Assembly: GCA_031472005.1 (NCBI GenBank)
Contig: PZJY01000001.1
Coordinates: 2,914,001 to 2,978,000 of the forward strand
Direction: 5' to 3'
DNA from: Tetracladium setigerum
Taxonomy: Eukaryota; Ascomycota; Leotiomycetes; Helotiales
Length of the DNA: 64,000 bases
This document shows, piece after piece, positions 47,169-59,599 of the stretch. The notes under the pieces were generated by a model, which searched no databases, was not told where the DNA came from, and saw only the letters and a program-made list of their open reading frames with translations. The position numbers were made by a program, and so were the translations under genes. Numbering within the stretch: position 1 is the first letter of the stretch; every line of letters begins with the position of its first letter.

Positions 47169-49657
47169 CTTGAAGGTTGTGAGGAAAAAAGATTCCGACT
47201 GACGTTACGGATGGATGGTGGGGTAAGGAAGAGGAGTTCAAATCTTCAATTGAAGAATTTTGTAAATGTATCCAGCCACTTGACTCACAAGGGACGGTCG
47301 TGAAGTGCTTGCTCCAAAAGTGAAAAAGATGCAGCCTGTAGAGAAGTACTAGGAGGTTGATCGGAAGTAGGGAGGTATTTACACGTAGACTGGTGGTGTT
47401 ACTCTCTCTCTCTCTGTTTTTGCCCGACGCGGGGCAATCGAAATTTTTAGGATTCAAAATGACGATAGCGGGGGAAAACAGCTAGCACGTGATCTATCCC
47501 AGAGCCAAGCCATCCACATCCGCATCCACATCAGAGGAAGGGCGCTAGTAGGGTGAAAAGTTGATGGCAGCTCTCGAATTTCTCTTCTTCTTCTTCCTTT
47601 TTTCTTCACAAGTATTTTCGAATACACAACGCTAAAACCACGTTCTCTAATAAAGCACTGACTGTGAGAAACCCGTCGCCCTCGCGGTGATGTGAGGTTC
47701 CAGGACCAAGTCAGTCGTCAGCAGACCGGAGACCAACCAAATGGACGATCTTGGGTGAAATCTTCTCCTTCTTTTCCATGGAAAGGGTTTCAATGATTGG
47801 CCACACATTCGTCAAGTTGTGTGACGCGTCGTAGTAGTGATACTGACACACGGCCAGCGCGGCGACCGCCATTATTAGGATTGAGTGAGAAGAGGTAGGT
47901 GTACACACTGGGTGTGGTTGAATGCGGATGTGGACGGAGGCTGGAGGAGAGAGGCCAGTCCAGTGGGCTAGATGTTGAGACCAGCAATCAGTCCATCGTA
48001 AAACCGGGCATGGCAAACCAGCAGCAATCAAGTCCATCGAGTCAACATGGGATTCGCTCCATCGCATTTTGTGTGTTGATGAGCGCTGGGTCGTTCGTTT
48101 TAGCTGCGAATAAATGCTGGCTTCCAGCTGCTCGCTTGCTCTCTCTCGTCTGGATTTCAAGGGACGGAAAGCGAGCGAAACACAGTTTGTGTCACCGAAA
48201 CAAACATATTTAGGTGTTAAATGAATCGACATGCACACCACCAAGGCGGAACCAGGCATTGTTATTACTGTATTATTGCACATGTCTGCAATCTGCAATC
48301 TGCATGTCGCTCCGACTTCATCTGTTCATGCCAAGATGGCACTTCGGCTAGGGTCTGAAAACGCAATTCGGATAAGCAGCTTTTGCGTCGTCACCATTGG
48401 TCTCGAATGGCCCGGAGAGATTGGCACTTTCAAGGAACAAACAAGGAAGCAACAGGGAAGCAGCAAGGAACACGGCGGGAGGGCGTACACGATTCGCCGG
48501 TAGGCCGAAGCGAACATCTAGGCGCAGGAACCACCCGAGATAGGGAAAAAGGGGGATGGACTGGACGGAGGTAAACAGGCAAAATTATTAAAAATAAATC
48601 AGATCAACCAAATAATCAACCAAATTACCTTACTCTACCAAATTCAACACCACTATCGGCAGCACACCACTCACTACTGCACACTACAGTCACTACTACA
48701 CAAGAGTGCAGAGTGACTACACCCACCTTGGACGCAACACCTTGTGGCACCGTGGCACACCGGGGCCCCTCTCAAATTGACTCTTGAATTATCGATTTTT
48801 CTTTTAGGCAGGAGGAGAATACTGGGGATAATGGGAAGAATGGGATTGCAGCAATTTAAGAGTCGAAATCTGGATGTGTTCTGTTGTCAACGTCTCGGCT
48901 AACTTGGCACGCGACAACATGCCCCAAACAACCGTCGAGAAGTTGTGTAAACAAGGCAGAAAAGGACACGCTGACACCTGCCCAGTTCACCAATCAATCA
49001 ATCAATTAACAGTATTCTTGTTTGTGTGTTCCAACTACTCTCTGCCATGCAAATCCCCCACTGCTGTTCAACTTCCGAAGTTCCAAGTTCCAACACAACC
49101 CTACGACTGGCGATCAACAATTCTTGTGAAACAAGTTATTAAACTGCCCAGATTCCCGCTTTCCCTACAAATTGCCAGCAATTGATGTCATGCCAATCTC
49201 CAATCTCCAATAATCTCATTCTCGCCCCCCTTCTCGCAGCGGCATTCAGCGACGCGGCGGCTCCTGTCAAGCGGTCTCGAGCTGCCGACCCATGGCCGGT
49301 GTTGCATGGTTGCCAGACAGCCTCATCTCCGCCGGTGGGTCCTTCATCTTCAGTATCCTCGATTGCTCGTTCTCGCGTTGTTCTCTTGTCCTGTCGTCCA
49401 CAAACCCCCTGGGGCAACCTTATCAAAGTGGCGGCTTGCCACCTTTGGACCGTGCTGTGGACTTGTGGTGGATGGATGGACGCTGGCCGGTATATATGGC
49501 CGCATCCTCTGCCCTCCTCGCTTCTTCTTTCTCCCTCCCTCATCCACGATCAAATTACACTCTTTTGAATAGCCATCGTACTTAATACAAACCCTATCCA
49601 TCCCCATCAATCTACCACCTTCTCCCCAAACCAACCCAAATCAAACCAACCTTCAAG
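47169..49657. other. long non-coding stretch between divergent genes, 2.5 kb
   Basis: No gene is supported. It contains (CT)n at 47401-47416, CACGTG at 47486-47491 (318 bases before the ade17 start), and a pyrimidine-rich leader before the small secreted-protein gene. The 195-codon - strand frame at 47711-48298 has no domain, splice or composition support. Confidence 0.4.
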
Positions 49658-50035
49658 ATGCAATTCTTCGCCGTTATCCTCGCTGCCGCCATGGCCACCG
49701 TCGCTGTTGCCGAGTAAGTTTGGGACTGGACAACTTTAGTCCTATATACACATGACAACGATTCCTAACATCTTTGATTCTAGCACCACCGTCACCGTCT
49801 ACGCGTGTGAGTCTACCTCCGGCGTCGCTAAGCCAACCACCGTTGCCTCCACCGGTGTTGCACCAACCCCAACCGGACAGCCCCAATTCACCGGTGCTGC
49901 TTCCATGAACGCCCCAGCCCTCGGCTTGATTGTCGCTGGTGGTCTCGCTCTCGTAAGTCACCTACACATATACCTGGCTATCTGGTCGCGTGCGAGAGCC
50001 TACCTTGCTAACACTTTCCCTCACAGTTCATCTAA
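49658..50035 (+). CDS. small secreted or GPI-anchored-like protein, 77 residues
   Basis: The function is unknown. It has a clear signal peptide (MQFFAVILAAAMATVAVA), a short Thr/Ser/Pro-rich body with a single cysteine (TTVTVYACESTSG), and a C-terminal hydrophobic segment (APALGLIVAGGLALFI) preceded by small residues. This is the pattern of a GPI-anchored wall protein or a tail-anchored peptide. Three exons: 49658-49713, 49784-49952 and 50027-50035. The last coding exon is only 9 bases (Phe-Ile-stop). Total 78 codons including the stop, and introns are GT-AG. Such proteins are common in filamentous ascomycetes and rarely characterised. One cysteine argues against a classical disulfide-rich effector. 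Confidence 0.8.
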
Positions 50036-50484
50036 GAAGTTTGACTTGACTGCTTGGGATTCATCGGCGTTTTCATCAGCCATGGCGTTACAGTAATGAA
50101 TGGGACCCCTGATGAACACTTCAATTCTTTGGTACTTGCAATATACCCTGTGTGTGCACTTGCCTCTCCACGTTTGGATTCTTGAGTCGGAAGAAAAGGT
50201 GTTGTAGGGTGGCACGATGAGCTTTGACGTCTGCAACTCTTGTATATAGAGGTTCATCGCAATCATGGATAGACTTAATGTTTTACGGTTTAAATAATGT
50301 GACCAAGATTTCAGTGAATCAATCTTCCCAGAACGTGAATTGCTAAACGTTTAAAATGGAAAAATGTGTCTTGATTCCCTCTTGCAATTGACTTGTTAGC
50401 CAACTTGCTCGCCCCAAATCTGTATTAAGCTCAACCTGAGCTTCACCCAATGGAGTGTGCCTACATACCCGGTTTGGTTTGTTG

Positions 50485-50516
<32 letters not shown>

Positions 50517-51481
50517 GGTGGTGGTGTGTAACCTGCAGCCCAGCTGCAAGTTAATCTCATTGCGGGAGCAGCAACAACAACCAAGCTCCCACTCTCACTA
50601 AAGCAAGGAACAACTTTATTAGCTTATTGGAAACAAGGTCGACAAGGCCTAAAGTCTTGTTTGTTGTGGTTGTAGAAGATGCAAGGTGATCTCATCTGAT
50701 GTGGTAGAAAGGAACTCGGCAAAGCTGATCGATTTCAATAGGCGCAACCAACGAACAACAGACAACCAAGACCAACGACAACAACCTACCTTATCTTTTA
50801 ACGAACTTCCTTCCTTCCCCCACCCTGCTAGTCTTCCCCGCCATCCCGCCTTCTCAAAGACATACAGTTGCATATAAGTTGGTTGCAGAGGTTTTATTTC
50901 CAAGAAAGCTTCCATGTCAAGGAATATGACTTGGGGGTTGGAGGTACTGCATGTTGATCCATAGATCTAGATTCATTGTACGGTAAGTACCTGCTGAAAT
51001 TGGCCTATTCTTCCCCCAATCAGCCTTTAATCGTGGGGAAGATGAAGGGGAGAGTAGAACTTCGGAAACAGAGAAGGAGATGGCGAGGTGATTCATCGGA
51101 TTTGAGATTGCGACTTTATGGCCGTTGCTTTTGTAACTTTTATTCAGGCTTGTACTGTATCTTGGGCGCACTTGCTCACGTTTTGGCAGCTATAAACTTT
51201 ACTGGAAACTTTCCCCTCCCAGCGGGATTAATTACTTCATATGAACACAAGCCAGGCCGGGTTCTTCTCTTTCAGCCTTGCACGGTTCGGCTATTGCATG
51301 CCTGCCACTTACTCAAGCCAAAACATCGACAATCTCAATTAAACGGCAAAGTTTCCGATTACCAAAACAAAGTCTTCTTCTTGAGAAGCCCTTTCTTTTA
51401 GGGCCGTTGAGCCGTGATTCCACTGATCAGGAACTTTTCTCTTCTTGTCGCCAAGCCAGTATGTTCGTGCCTCCGGCTTTC
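50036..51481. other. intergenic between convergent genes, 1.4 kb
   Basis: No gene is supported. It contains a (GTT)n(GGT)n tract at 50479-50526, whose translation (poly-Pro/poly-Thr/poly-Asn) produces spurious frames. TACTGTA at 51153. Confidence 0.4.
50479..50526. repeat. (GTT)n(GGT)n compound microsatellite
   Basis: About seven GTT units followed by about eight GGT units, read directly. Confidence 0.9.
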
Positions 51482-54400
51482 TCATGACATAACCCGCATA
51501 GATTCCAGCCCGCCATTTTTCTGGTGGAATTCGTCCAAGTAATCTGGATCCTCTACTTTCTTGATTGGAGAAATGGGATGTGCCGAATTGATCTTTGACA
51601 AAGGAAGGTTTTGCACCCGATTTCTTGAATTGACAAACCAAGAGGCAACAATATCTCCAATAGTCTTCCGAACATCAATCTTAACTTCAGTCTGACAGCA
51701 TAACGCATTTGCATCCCTGGATCACAAGAGAGCAAGCGATATCTCAGTCTTGAATTAGGCTTCTCGTACAGCAGCATTTCCACGAACATGCTCCCGTGGA
51801 TTTTTTGGTTCAGCTCAGCGCCTCCCCTTCAGGCCTTCATTCGGGACTTACTCCAGCCTGAACCGAAATCTCTCCAGCTTCTTCGTTGCCGGGTTATACA
51901 GCAATATGAAGCGGTATACAGCCCTCGCTGGTTTTGAATTCAGGATCTGCCCGATGGATGATGAGTTTCTGGAGTAGAGGCAGATTTCCCCTGGAAGCAG
52001 CGATTTGCAGAGGCGTCATTCCCGATTTGTCCTTCACTTCCAGATGGGCACCGCGTTCGATGAGAATAGACGACGCGGGAAGTTGATCTGTCATGGAAGC
52101 CATATGCAACGCAGTTCTTCCATCGCGTTTCTGGGCGTTCATGTCTGCGCCTGCGTCGAGCAGCAGCTGGAGGATTTCATGATGTCCATGAAAGGCGGCA
52201 TGGTGAATAGCGCAACTTCCTGAGGGGTCCGTGGCATTGAAATCTGCTCCAGCATCGAGCAATTGTTTTACCGAAGCAGAAGACCCTCTGATGGTTGCTA
52301 TATCTAAAGGGCAAAACTCCCTTCCAGTTTCGTGATACCATTGTTGGCCAGCAGCAATCAATGTTGCCAGAACGTCATTGCGACATGGTGGATTGTCTGT
52401 ACCATCTATTCCATAATTGAAGACGCGTGCCAGGAAGTTCATCGATGGGGATCCTCCGCTACCACCTAGAGGACCTGGTGACATGGACCGCCATTTTCGT
52501 GGACTTATCTGGGTGCAATGGAGGAACAGAAGCTGTAAGGTTCCAACACTTCCCATCTCAGTCAAGGCCATCAGTGAACTCTCTGAAAGAGATGAACCAG
52601 CTCCAGCCAAATTCCTTCCGTCTTCGTGAAGCTTCAGGAGCCTTAAATTGCCCCTCCTGATTCTGTGCCGGCTATTCTCAGGGTTGATGACTTCCGGTAT
52701 TGAGATGTCTGCAGCTAGCTTCATAAGGTCCTCCAACAAATTTTCTGAATCCGAAAAGGCTCCCATGAAAGTGTTCCCAAATGCGCGTGAGACAACAGAC
52801 GCAGGAGCCTCGTCAAGTATGAGCCCCACGAGGTCTTCACTCCCACGCGAGAAGATAAACCAGATAGGATCAAGAGATTCTTGTCCACGAAAGTCAATAT
52901 CTGCGCCTCTCTCAACTAGCAGGCGCACCATATCTTCTGAATTTTTCCAAGCGGCTGCGTGTAGGGCACTGCCAAACACACCTCCTTTAACATTAATGTC
53001 TGCTCCTCTGTCGAGAAGCAGGTGGACAATTTTGGAATCCCCTGCCCATACCGCAGCTTGCAAAGCAGTCTTATACAGGCCTCCTTGAGCGTTGATATCG
53101 GCCCCATGATCCATCAGATAGCGTACGAGATTCAAGTTTCCGGAGGTAGCAGCAAGTTGAAGTGGTGGTCCATAATCATTCTCATGGTTTAGATTTACAT
53201 CGATCCCGATGTTAACGAGGAAGTCCACGATATCGATATGACCTCCCCTGATAGCACCATGAAGCATGCTGCCATGTTGAACGAGTACTTGATCTAGGCT
53301 GGCCCCGTTCTTATGCAGGAATTTGACAACGTCGAACAAAGCTCTCTCACATGCCACATATAACGGAGATTTGCCTTCACTACCAATGGCGTCTAGACTG
53401 GCACCCATTCGATTAAGAGCGTGTTCTACCATGACGGTATCCTCGCTGATCACCGCAGCGCATAGTATATCGGCAGTAACCGAATTTGCGCCTTCCACAA
53501 AGTCGTCCGATTCGAGTAGCCTGAAAGAGATGTTGCGGAGTCCAAGTTGAGCCGCATATAAGAGCGGAGACTTAGTAACAGGTACTTGCTTCAAAGTATG
53601 TGAAGCAGAGAACTTTAGCCAGGTTGTAACCCATGAGGGAGAAGACAGTGCGTCGCATAGTTTGGAGACGGTGAAGCTAAGAGGTCTGTCATACCCGTTG
53701 TGTCTGTCGAGTCTATCGCAAGCTTTGGCATGCTGGTCCCAATTCGAGCAGGTGTATTGCAGAAGCGGAGCGACTTTCATAGTTGCAGCTATCGAGTCAA
53801 GTGAGGCGATTTGGAGACGAGCATGGAAATCTATATATCGAATCGCGCTTTGGCAAATCCATGACTGAGCCATCAACGCCGATATATGTAGCCTCTTGAC
53901 TCCTGATAGAGAAAAGCCGTCAGACAGGAAAAATTCTCTCACTGACATGTGGCTGAATCGTACCAAGGGAACTGAAGTGGTGTCACGTATCGTAGTTCGA
54001 TCAGCTTTGGACCGGCGGAGTATGTCTGACGAAACCAGGTCGGATGAAGCCGCCACACTCAAGGACTCAAAGTCTGACTTCGAGACTTCTTGGACACTCA
54101 AAAAGTCTGATAGGACATTCAGGATGTCAAAAGGGCTCGGAAGGCGATTCGCCACGTCGAAACATTTCTTTGGGTCTATCACCACAGCTTCGGCAAGTTC
54201 GTATACCGACAGTGGCCTCGTCGAGAATGCGAGCCATATGAACGCAGACAATGTCATCGTATGGTATTCTTTGTCAATACCTGAGAGCATTCTGATGTAA
54301 GTCTCGTCCAAGGTCGCTGGTAGCGTACGCAATGATTCTCGAATTGCCTTGACAGTTAGGCATTTGCTGAATGAATTTAATTGGCAAATTGCCCACCGGA

Positions 54401-56080
54401 ATCTATGTCGTATACTTAGAAAACAAAATTTTGCTGTGGCCATTTGCGTAATAAACTCACATTCCTTGGGAGCCCTTTGCAAGCACATCCACGATTTCCT
54501 TCTTAACCTCAGAAGGCCACCTGTTGAACCTCAGATTTTGTGTGATTTGTCCTTGAACGTATGCCCCGATATCTCCATCGATCGCCTGTCTGTTCATCTG
54601 CATCATCTGGACGCTGCCAGATTTTGACAAAGCCATGTTGATGTCTGCTTCTCGCCGACCAGTGATGAATATTCTGAGATTCCCGTTGTGTTGCAATGCT
54701 AGCAATTGCTGACACAACAGATTTCGTTGGTTAGTGGAACACTCATCCACAGCATCCACTATCAAGAAAGTAGCCTTCGAATCCTGGATGACATGAGAAA
54801 GTGCCTCTATCACCTTACTGAGCGGCGGTTTTGTGAATTGATACTTTTCAAAAAGCTCTATGGCAATTTCAGGGACGGTTCTTTGAAAAATAAGTTGAGC
54901 TAGAATGGACTGAGCGAAGCTCGAAACCCTCTGCCGTTGGATGTCCGCAAAAGAAAAATAGAAATAGGCTAGGGAGGCGTTTTCATTATTTGCACAATAC
55001 TGTATGGTGGCTTCGATTATAGTAGAACTAAATCAAAGTTGTCAATTGAACCAGAGGACAAGTTGTCAATTACGCATTGCCTACCAGAGGATAGTTTTGC
55101 CACTTCCAGGAATTCCATCGAGCCAGACAAACGATGGTTGACCTTGTTGCCAGTCGGCATACTGCTCGCTGGAGAGGAACCACTCTCCTGTACCGGGATA
55201 GTGCTTCTCGATGTAAAAGTGATGAATAGAAGATATGTTGACCGGAGACAACCACTGGCAAATACGACTTTTGAGCACAGCTACGTAATGTTATTTAGTG
55301 ACATGATAAATTGCATCGACGGTTGACTAGCCTTCGTCATGTCCCTGTTTCAATTTAATTGAATCATTTGACTGTAGTGACATTGTTCCTCTAGGTTGAG
55401 CCCAGTGAATTTCCGCTGGTCTTTGTAAAAAGTCTTCGTCGTTCAAGGTGGCACCTGTGAGCTGTTTTCCTAATTCATTCTGTTTCTCGACGCCCTCAAT
55501 TGAACCAAGAGCATTGTAGCTGCCCTCATTCGACAAGTCCTCTTCCAGTACAGGGAGTAAAGTGCTGAAAAAAAGGAGTTAGTCGCAATATCATTTCTTC
55601 TAGATCTTGGTGATTACCTCGAATCTCCGTCCACAGCCAAAAGCAAGAAGTCTTTGATGCGTGACAACCTCTCGAGGCTCTTTCTAGAAGTTGCATCTAG
55701 CGGATCAAGGATCATACGCTCATCGACAATTGTATTTTTGCTCAACCTTTTCCGTAGTTGGATGACGGAAGTTATGCACTCGATAAGGTGGGCTTCGAGG
55801 AAATTTAGCAACGGAGGTTGATTGAATTGATCGATAATCGCGAGGTCTTCGCACAGGCTTTTCAGCTGAAGTAGAAGTCGCAGTATTTTGATCAAGTCAG
55901 CCCTGTGCCGTGACTTGTCCCTGATTTTTTTGAGGATGTCTTGGACCTGCGAAATGGCCAATACAAATTCAACATTTCCATCTTATATAAAACCCGATTA
56001 TGAGCATGACTGTAACTGAGAAGTGAGCACAACTTTGGAAACGAACCAAGCACACCACCTGCTATCTCAAAACTCGACAT
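51482..56080 (-). CDS. NACHT-ankyrin NLR-like protein with hidden C-terminal exon
   Basis: A fungal NOD-like receptor type protein, a class linked to non-self recognition and heterokaryon incompatibility. An N-terminal helical domain (about 1-200, start MSSFEIAGGVLD) precedes a NACHT NTPase: Walker A GIPGSGKT (about 265-272), Walker B FLIVDAVDEC (about 360-370), then FITGRREADI. A helical linker and ankyrin repeats follow (for example GDSKIVHLLLDRGADINVKG and DGRTALHMAS). Exons (- strand): 56080-56047, 55981-55618, 55564-55332, 55280-55085, 55027-54461, 54402-51852 and 51716-51482. Intron 3 uses GC (GCTAGT) as donor. An in-frame TAA at 51896-51894 can be bypassed by a two-base TA restoration, after which YNPATKKLERFRFRLE splices to EDANALCCQTEVKID and runs to TGA at 51484-51482. 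With that change the model has 1394 codons including the stop. If the stop is real, the protein ends at 51894. Confidence 0.82.
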
Positions 56081-56715
56081 GACGTTTTGCAATGGCTGTA
56101 GATCAGAGATGAGGAACATAAGACAGCTGCTGATGGAGCAGATCGCGAAATACTCGTCGAACGGAAAAGCAATTGTAGTGAACCAAACAAATCTTTGATG
56201 TCACAAGAAAGGGAACGTGTGACGAGGGGGCTTCTTGTTTATCATCCATTTCTGAACAGCGGGGTAGTGTTACGAGCGTACGAAAGTCTGTTGAAAGTAA
56301 AAATGATACAGGGCGAAGAGCCGAAGTGACTGACTGGACTGGCATGTTCTGAATTGTGCGCCTTTGGAAGAGAGATGAGGAATACTTTCAAACCCCGATA
56401 ACAACCAACCCAACGATCACTTGAGTTTCTTTGACCATTGACTCAATACCATTACATAGTACTCAAAAGCCGCCCTCGGAACTCATGAAATTTCTACCTG
56501 CCTTTTGGTATTTTAAAGTTGCACCTACCTTACCTACCTAAGCATTGGGTTGAGAGATGGCGGTGTATGGAGGCATAATAGTCTTGGCAACACCAACTGT
56601 ACGAGAAGGCGGTAGCCTTGCTTCGCAATCAACCAGCGAGACCCCACGGTCAACATTCAGCTCCTGACAACATCTTCTCCCACCTCGTCCCCGACTTGCG
56701 TTGGATCTGTCTAAA
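56081..56715. promoter_or_regulatory. shared divergent promoter region, NLR / PITH gene
   Basis: These 635 bases lie between two divergent start codons. A CCTACCTTACCTACCTAAG-like run occurs at about 56526-56542. No specific factor site is recognised. Confidence 0.4.
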
Positions 56716-57885
56716 ATGTCGAAAACAGTTCAGATTGCCTCGCCGGCTCAGTTCAGCGACCTGTTAAAAACCTCACGAATTGTCGTCAGCGACTGTATGA
56801 ACCCCTCCTTCCCAGCCATCACCGTATTATCTCAAGCCTTGATGAAGCAGGAGCTAAATATTTTGGTCAATAGTTTATGCAGATTGGTGTGGGCCTTGCA
56901 AAACGATTGCACCGATATACGAAAGCTTGTCAGCCAGTTTGTCGAGACCAAAGCATATTACCTTTGTCAAGGTCAATGTCGACACTCAAAAGGAAATCGC
57001 TGCAAACTACAATGTGTCTGCGTATGTTCTGCCAACCCCCTAGACCGATTTCAGCAAAGCATTAACCTAATGAAATTACGATAGCATGCCAACTTTCATC
57101 ATCTTCAAGCTTGGAAAGGTTGTAGAAAAGATTCAGGGCGCCGATCCACGAAAACTTCAGGGTGTAGTGCGAAAGCTCGCGGCCGAGGCGGAGGGTGGCT
57201 CATCTGGATTCGGAGGATCAAGCATAAGTGATTGGCGGACTGGAGATTTGCCCAAGGGATACGGAGATGTGTCTGATCAAGTCGATGTGAAGGGCTTGGA
57301 GTTGTTGAACGCAGACAGCGATTTTGGTGGCGTCAGAGTTCTGTTTGACCCCGCTAAGCCCACTGGGCTGTTGAAGGGAAAGGCAGCAGAAGGGAAGGAG
57401 AAGGATTGGGTAGAGACTGATACGGATGAGCAACTGATGATCTTCATGCCCTTTCAAGCCACCTTGAAGGTTCACACAATCCAGGTAGGATGGGCCACCG
57501 GTTATTTGTTTTCTTTCTTCATACTAATGTGAGATTGTAGATTACCTCTTTGCCACCAACTGCGGATGACGACGACGATGTACCCATGCGACCAAAGACC
57601 ATCCAAATATACTCGAACCGCGCACACATTCTTGGATTTGATGAGGCGGACGATATTCCAGCGACTCAAGAAATTACCTTGTCAGAGAAGGACTGGGATG
57701 CGACTGGCACTGCAACACTATCTCTTCGCTTTGTTAAGTTCCAGAACATCACAAGTCTAGTTCTTTTCATTGTCGATGGAGAGGGAGAGGGAGAAAAGGT
57801 TCGTATCGATAGAATTAGAATAATTGGCGAGACCGGGGAGAAAAGGGATCCTGGCAAGCTGGAGAAGGTTGGTGATGGAGATTGA
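56716..57885 (+). CDS. thioredoxin-like protein with PITH domain (TXNL1 type)
   Basis: A thioredoxin fold fused to a proteasome-interacting PITH domain; the human homologue TXNL1 associates with the 26S proteasome. After splicing the N-terminus reads RIVVSDFYADWCGPCKTIAP with the active-site WCGPC intact, then VKVNVDTQKEIAANYNVSAM and PTFIIFKLGK. The C-terminal half is the PITH domain, ending in a charged tail. Four exons: 56716-56794, 56874-57021, 57085-57484 and 57541-57885. Total 324 codons including the stop. Splicing is essential: the unspliced frame through exon 2 encodes nonsense. The start is the ATG at 56716. No frame damage. Confidence 0.93.
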
Positions 57886-59599
57886 GACTTTACATTCTGA
57901 AGAACTGCGGCGGATGGGATTTGCAAAAAAGCTTCGCTAGACAAAGAATTCTATAGCAGAGCTGCGAAGCGAGAAGAATGGCGATGAACATTGCTCTACC
58001 GCTTACAGTAAAGGTGACCTTACCCTCAATCTGATGTCCTTTATTTGAGTGATAAACACTATCCCAATCACCCACACGACCTTCCTCTCCCACACAAGAT
58101 ATGTCCAGCCCGCTCCCAAGCACCACACTCAGCATACCCGCGGGCCCATTACAGACAAACCGCGGGCGCGAACACAGCGCAGCGCAATCGGGGGCAAAGC
58201 CGTCTTTGCAATTAGGTTTTCTCTGTGGCACAACTGACGCTCGAAAAAGTTTGACTGACATCATGGGACAAACCGTCCACGCGAATGGAGGTTCGCGGAT
58301 GTTTGAGCAACACGGGTTGTTGTCATGCCGCCGCACGAAGAAAAAAAGAAGAAGAAGAGGAAAGTCCTCGAGCCGCGAGAAGACTTTATTCCAGGGACGT
58401 CGGCGTCGGCAGTGCTAGCGTGGCGCTAGGCTGGAAGTGGTTGGGCTGAGAGATTCTCTTGGCTGGCCGACCGAGCCCAAGCTGGCTTGTTGTTGTTGTT
58501 GACATTGAAGCCGAAAAAGAAACGAGAGCGAGAGAAGGCTTCTAGAAGAATACGTGTAATAATAATTCAATGTTTATATACAGTACCTCCGATCAGATGA
58601 CGAAATACCTATATCTGACAGCTTTTGCATTTGTTGGATGTCTTGCGAAGGCAAGAGTTGCAATCACCAAACTGTATGCTCATATCATTTCCCAAGTTTT
58701 TTCATCTTTGGAATTCCCGTCTCACGACTACTGTAGGACCTGCTGATTGGAGGGAAGGGTAAATAAACACCACAAGCGAGAGCCCCATCAATTGGATGTT
58801 GATGTTCTGACACTACTTGATTGTGTGAAGTATTACTCGAAGCGTCAAGTCACGAAGCTTCATTCTAAAATGAGTCTGTCCGTCGCTGCTGATCCAGTGG
58901 ATTTCTCTGGTCTTCTTGGAGGTAATTTCAAGGGTTGATAACTGATAGAACTCATACACCACTCGTCCGCCATGTCCCAACGAGAATACTGTAGAAGCAG
59001 CCAGCCATCATCTGATATTCTTTGCTTCGCAACAGTCAGTACATAAGGAGCTAGCAATTACACACTTCCAACTCTGAGTACACAAGATAACATAGTAGCA
59101 TAGTATATAATCTCTTGATCATGGTGGTTCATTACCTAGAGATTGGCATGGTTAAAATAGTATTTCTTCAGTCGTATTCCACCCCTCTTCTGATGATACT
59201 GTAACTCCCAAGAAATGTGTAGCTGGTGGTTGCTAGGACCAGCCTCCGCCATTTCTGCAGGTCAAGGGGCAACCTTAAAAACGAAACGGTGGGTGTGGTG
59301 GTGCTTGCAGCTAGCAAAGGAGTGATGAGACGCGCCCGCATTTGCAAATCAGAAAAAGGAGTTTCAGAGCCATCTGCTCCATTTCAAAACACAATTGTGC
59401 CCCAAGAAATTCAAATCTAATCCCCAGCCAACCTTCTCTATGATTTCGCTTTGTTATTTGCCCGCTTCATCCTGACCGGCATACTGTTCTACTACTGTAC
59501 TACTGTCTCTTGCACGGGCTCTCTCCTCCCTCCCTCCCTGCACAGGCGCCAAAAAATCCAAACAAATATTGGCTGGCCGCCCCAAGTTGTCCACGCGAA
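57886..59599. other. intergenic, 1.7 kb
   Basis: No gene is supported. TACTGTA/TACAGTA copies lie at 58579, 58729, 58987, 59197 and 59493, the densest group outside the AGTAC tandem. The last part is the promoter of the CAP-Gly gene. Confidence 0.4.

Noticed and set aside
47711..48298. 195-codon - strand open frame
   Set aside because: Composition is random-like, with no motif, intron logic or neighbouring context.
50343..50584. Poly-Pro/Thr/Asn frames on the - strand
   Set aside because: Direct product of the GTT/GGT microsatellite.
51553..51789. - strand open frame rich in Arg and Leu near the NLR end
   Set aside because: It overlaps the proposed last NLR exon in another frame; the alternative frame has better splice phase and composition.
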